From positions 2,224,001-2,288,000 of the forward strand of contig CAUJGJ010000332.1 in assembly GCA_963170055.1 (NCBI GenBank): DNA of 64,000 bases. The letters run 5' to 3'. Shown piece by piece: positions 62,956 through 64,000 of this stretch. The translations under genes and the position numbers were made by a program. The notes below the pieces were generated by a model. That model made no database searches. It saw only the letters and a list, made by a program, of their open reading frames with translations, and had not been told where the DNA came from. Numbering within the stretch: the stretch's first letter is position 1; the number at the start of each line of letters is the position of its first letter. This DNA is from Halisarca cf. caerulea (lineage: Eukaryota; Porifera; Demospongiae; Chondrillida; Halisarcidae).

Positions 62956-63384
62956 GAGATGGCTGATCCTTTCCTATCAGAATTCGCTATTGCCTTTAAT
63001 CCAGATGAGTTTTTGGTCCATCCCTTAGCTGATATGGCCACTTGCAACCTGAGCACGTCCACCCAACCATCAGTTAAGAGTTCGCATCAACAGATGGTTG
63101 GATGAAGGCATTCATGTTAGTAAATGGCTGGATGGAGGCAGTCAGATCGGCAGATAGTTTGGCTGAAGGCATTTGGATCAGTAAACCGGTTAATGGATAC
63201 ATTTTGATCGTCAGCAAATGGCAGAATAGAGGCCTTCTGGTCGATGAACAGTTAGATGTAGGCAGTCATATTAGCTGATCATTGGGTGGAGGTGATCAGG
63301 TCGTAAGCGGCCCTATCAGCTAAGGAATGAACCAGGATTGAAGGCGAGTGCAAATAATTCTGAAAGGAAAGGATCAGCCATCTC
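62956..63384. mobile_element. Terminal-inverted-repeat element of about 430 bp with internal ~31-bp minisatellite
   Basis: The left end GAGATGGCTGATCCTTTCCT matches the reverse complement of the right end AGGAAAGGATCAGCCATCTC exactly. Imperfect inverted similarity continues for about 100 bp on each side, including CCTTAGCTGATA(T/G)GGCC. The interior (about 63,078-63,300) holds about seven degenerate units of ~31 bp built on a GG(A/C)TGGATG(A/G)AGGCAGTCA-like consensus. There is no coding frame. It is non-autonomous, superfamily not determined. Confidence 0.75.
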
Positions 63385-63480
63385 CCCATTCGCAACGCAG
63401 TAGAAATAGGTAGGAAAATAACATTTATGACATCCTCTGGCTAAGCCTTCAGATGTCCAGCATCATGGTACAAGATACTT

Positions 63481-63576
63481 AGTTATACAATGAGAATGGA
63501 AGGTTTAACAATTTACACCTTCTGACTCCGCCGTCAGGTGTGCAAATCGCTAAACCTCCTGTTCTCATTGTATAAC
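63481..63576. mobile_element. Complete hairpin element of 96 bp
   Basis: AGTTATACAATGAGAA at the left and TTCTCATTGTATAACT at the right are exact complements. The inner parts GGTTTAACAATTTACACC and GGTGTGCAAATCGCTAAACC also pair imperfectly, leaving a loop of about 6 bp (TCCGCC). The whole element can therefore fold into one hairpin, as in the smallest MITEs. Confidence 0.75.
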
Positions 63577-63583
63577 TTATACT

Positions 63584-63836
63584 TACCTACTGCCTTCCCC
63601 ACTTAAGTGTGTACTACGTAAGTGTGTGAATATACACTCTACAAATTGCTGAAATCCCTGCCAGATGCTTGCATGACACCTCTCACCCCCCTGGTCAACA
63701 GTGTAAAATGCTGTTGTCTACCTACTGCCCTCCCCACTTATGTAAGTGTGTACTAAGTGTGTGAATATACACCATACAAATCACTTAAATCCCTGCCAGA
63801 TGCTTACATGACACCTCTCACCCCTTGTCACGGTAG
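63584..63836. repeat. Tandem duplication, 135-bp period, two copies
   Basis: TACCTACTGCC(T/C)TCCCCACTT begins at 63,584 and 63,719. Both copies contain ATCCCTGCCAGATGCTT and CATGACACCTCTCACCCC. They differ by several substitutions and a few small indels. The unit is unrelated in sequence to the 133-bp satellite, although the length is similar. Confidence 0.88.
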
Positions 63837-64000
63837 GAAACAGCTTTATTATGCAGTCTTGCTTGTTTAAAGAGTCCCACTGAAAGAATGATTTTTTGAT
63901 GGTACAAATCACTTCCAAAATGATACTGGATAAAGTTCATCAATTCCTAGATTTCATGGTTTACAGGAGATAGCGTCATTGCATGGCAGTCCATATTCAG
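63837..64000. other. Window end, nothing recognised
   Basis: Unique-looking sequence with no supported feature. Confidence 0.4.

Noticed and set aside
63584..63836. Relation of the 135-bp tandem repeat to the main satellite
   Set aside because: Only the unit length is similar. The sequences share no words of useful length.

Overview
The window looks like nuclear DNA of an animal, plausibly a sponge or another early-branching marine invertebrate. The evidence is one complete metazoan-type ELMO gene, non-LTR retrotransposon debris, many short fold-back (MITE-like) elements and a very large AT-rich satellite. The species cannot be fixed from the sequence alone, and nothing here looks prokaryotic or organellar.

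Bases 1 to about 46,770 (73% of the window) are one uninterrupted head-to-tail satellite array. The monomer is 132 or 133 bp and about 24% GC, with roughly 350 copies, and the array runs off the left edge. No gene, transposon or unrelated insertion was seen inside it. The monomer carries a near-perfect palindrome (CACTTT-TGC-AAAGTG) whose loop varies while its arms are mostly kept, an HpaI-type GTTAAC followed by a nearly invariant CpG, and a 12-bp AAATTTAAATTT palindrome. Rare variants show nested higher-order repeats: 530 bp (4 monomers), 938 bp (7), 1,059 bp (8), and about 3,575 and 3,584 bp (27 each). A distant duplication lies 17.8/17.55 kb away, and its offset changes by exactly two monomers. 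The last monomers decay at 46.6-46.8 kb, so the right end is a true array edge.

From 46.8 to 51.0 kb lies non-coding DNA with three fold-back elements. From 51.03 to 53.48 kb, on the minus strand, is the only convincing protein gene: a 720-residue ELMO protein whose whole coding region is in one exon. It has a candidate 5'UTR splice acceptor just upstream of the ATG and an AATAAA downstream.

From 53.5 to 64 kb is repeat-dense intergenic DNA. It holds a small TA-flanked MITE, a ~780-bp palindrome with internal minisatellites, a dead LINE reverse-transcriptase fragment between ~95-bp direct repeats, a fold-back element with a tRNA-like core, a nearly perfect ~580-bp palindrome, microsatellites, a 78-bp minisatellite, the C-terminal tail of a LINE ORF2, a terminal-inverted-repeat element with an internal ~31-bp minisatellite, and a 135-bp tandem duplication. 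Two stretches could be exons of an unrecognised gene, but only weakly. There is no operon-like organisation. The interest lies in the satellite architecture, the intronless ELMO coding region beside it, and the density of palindromic elements.
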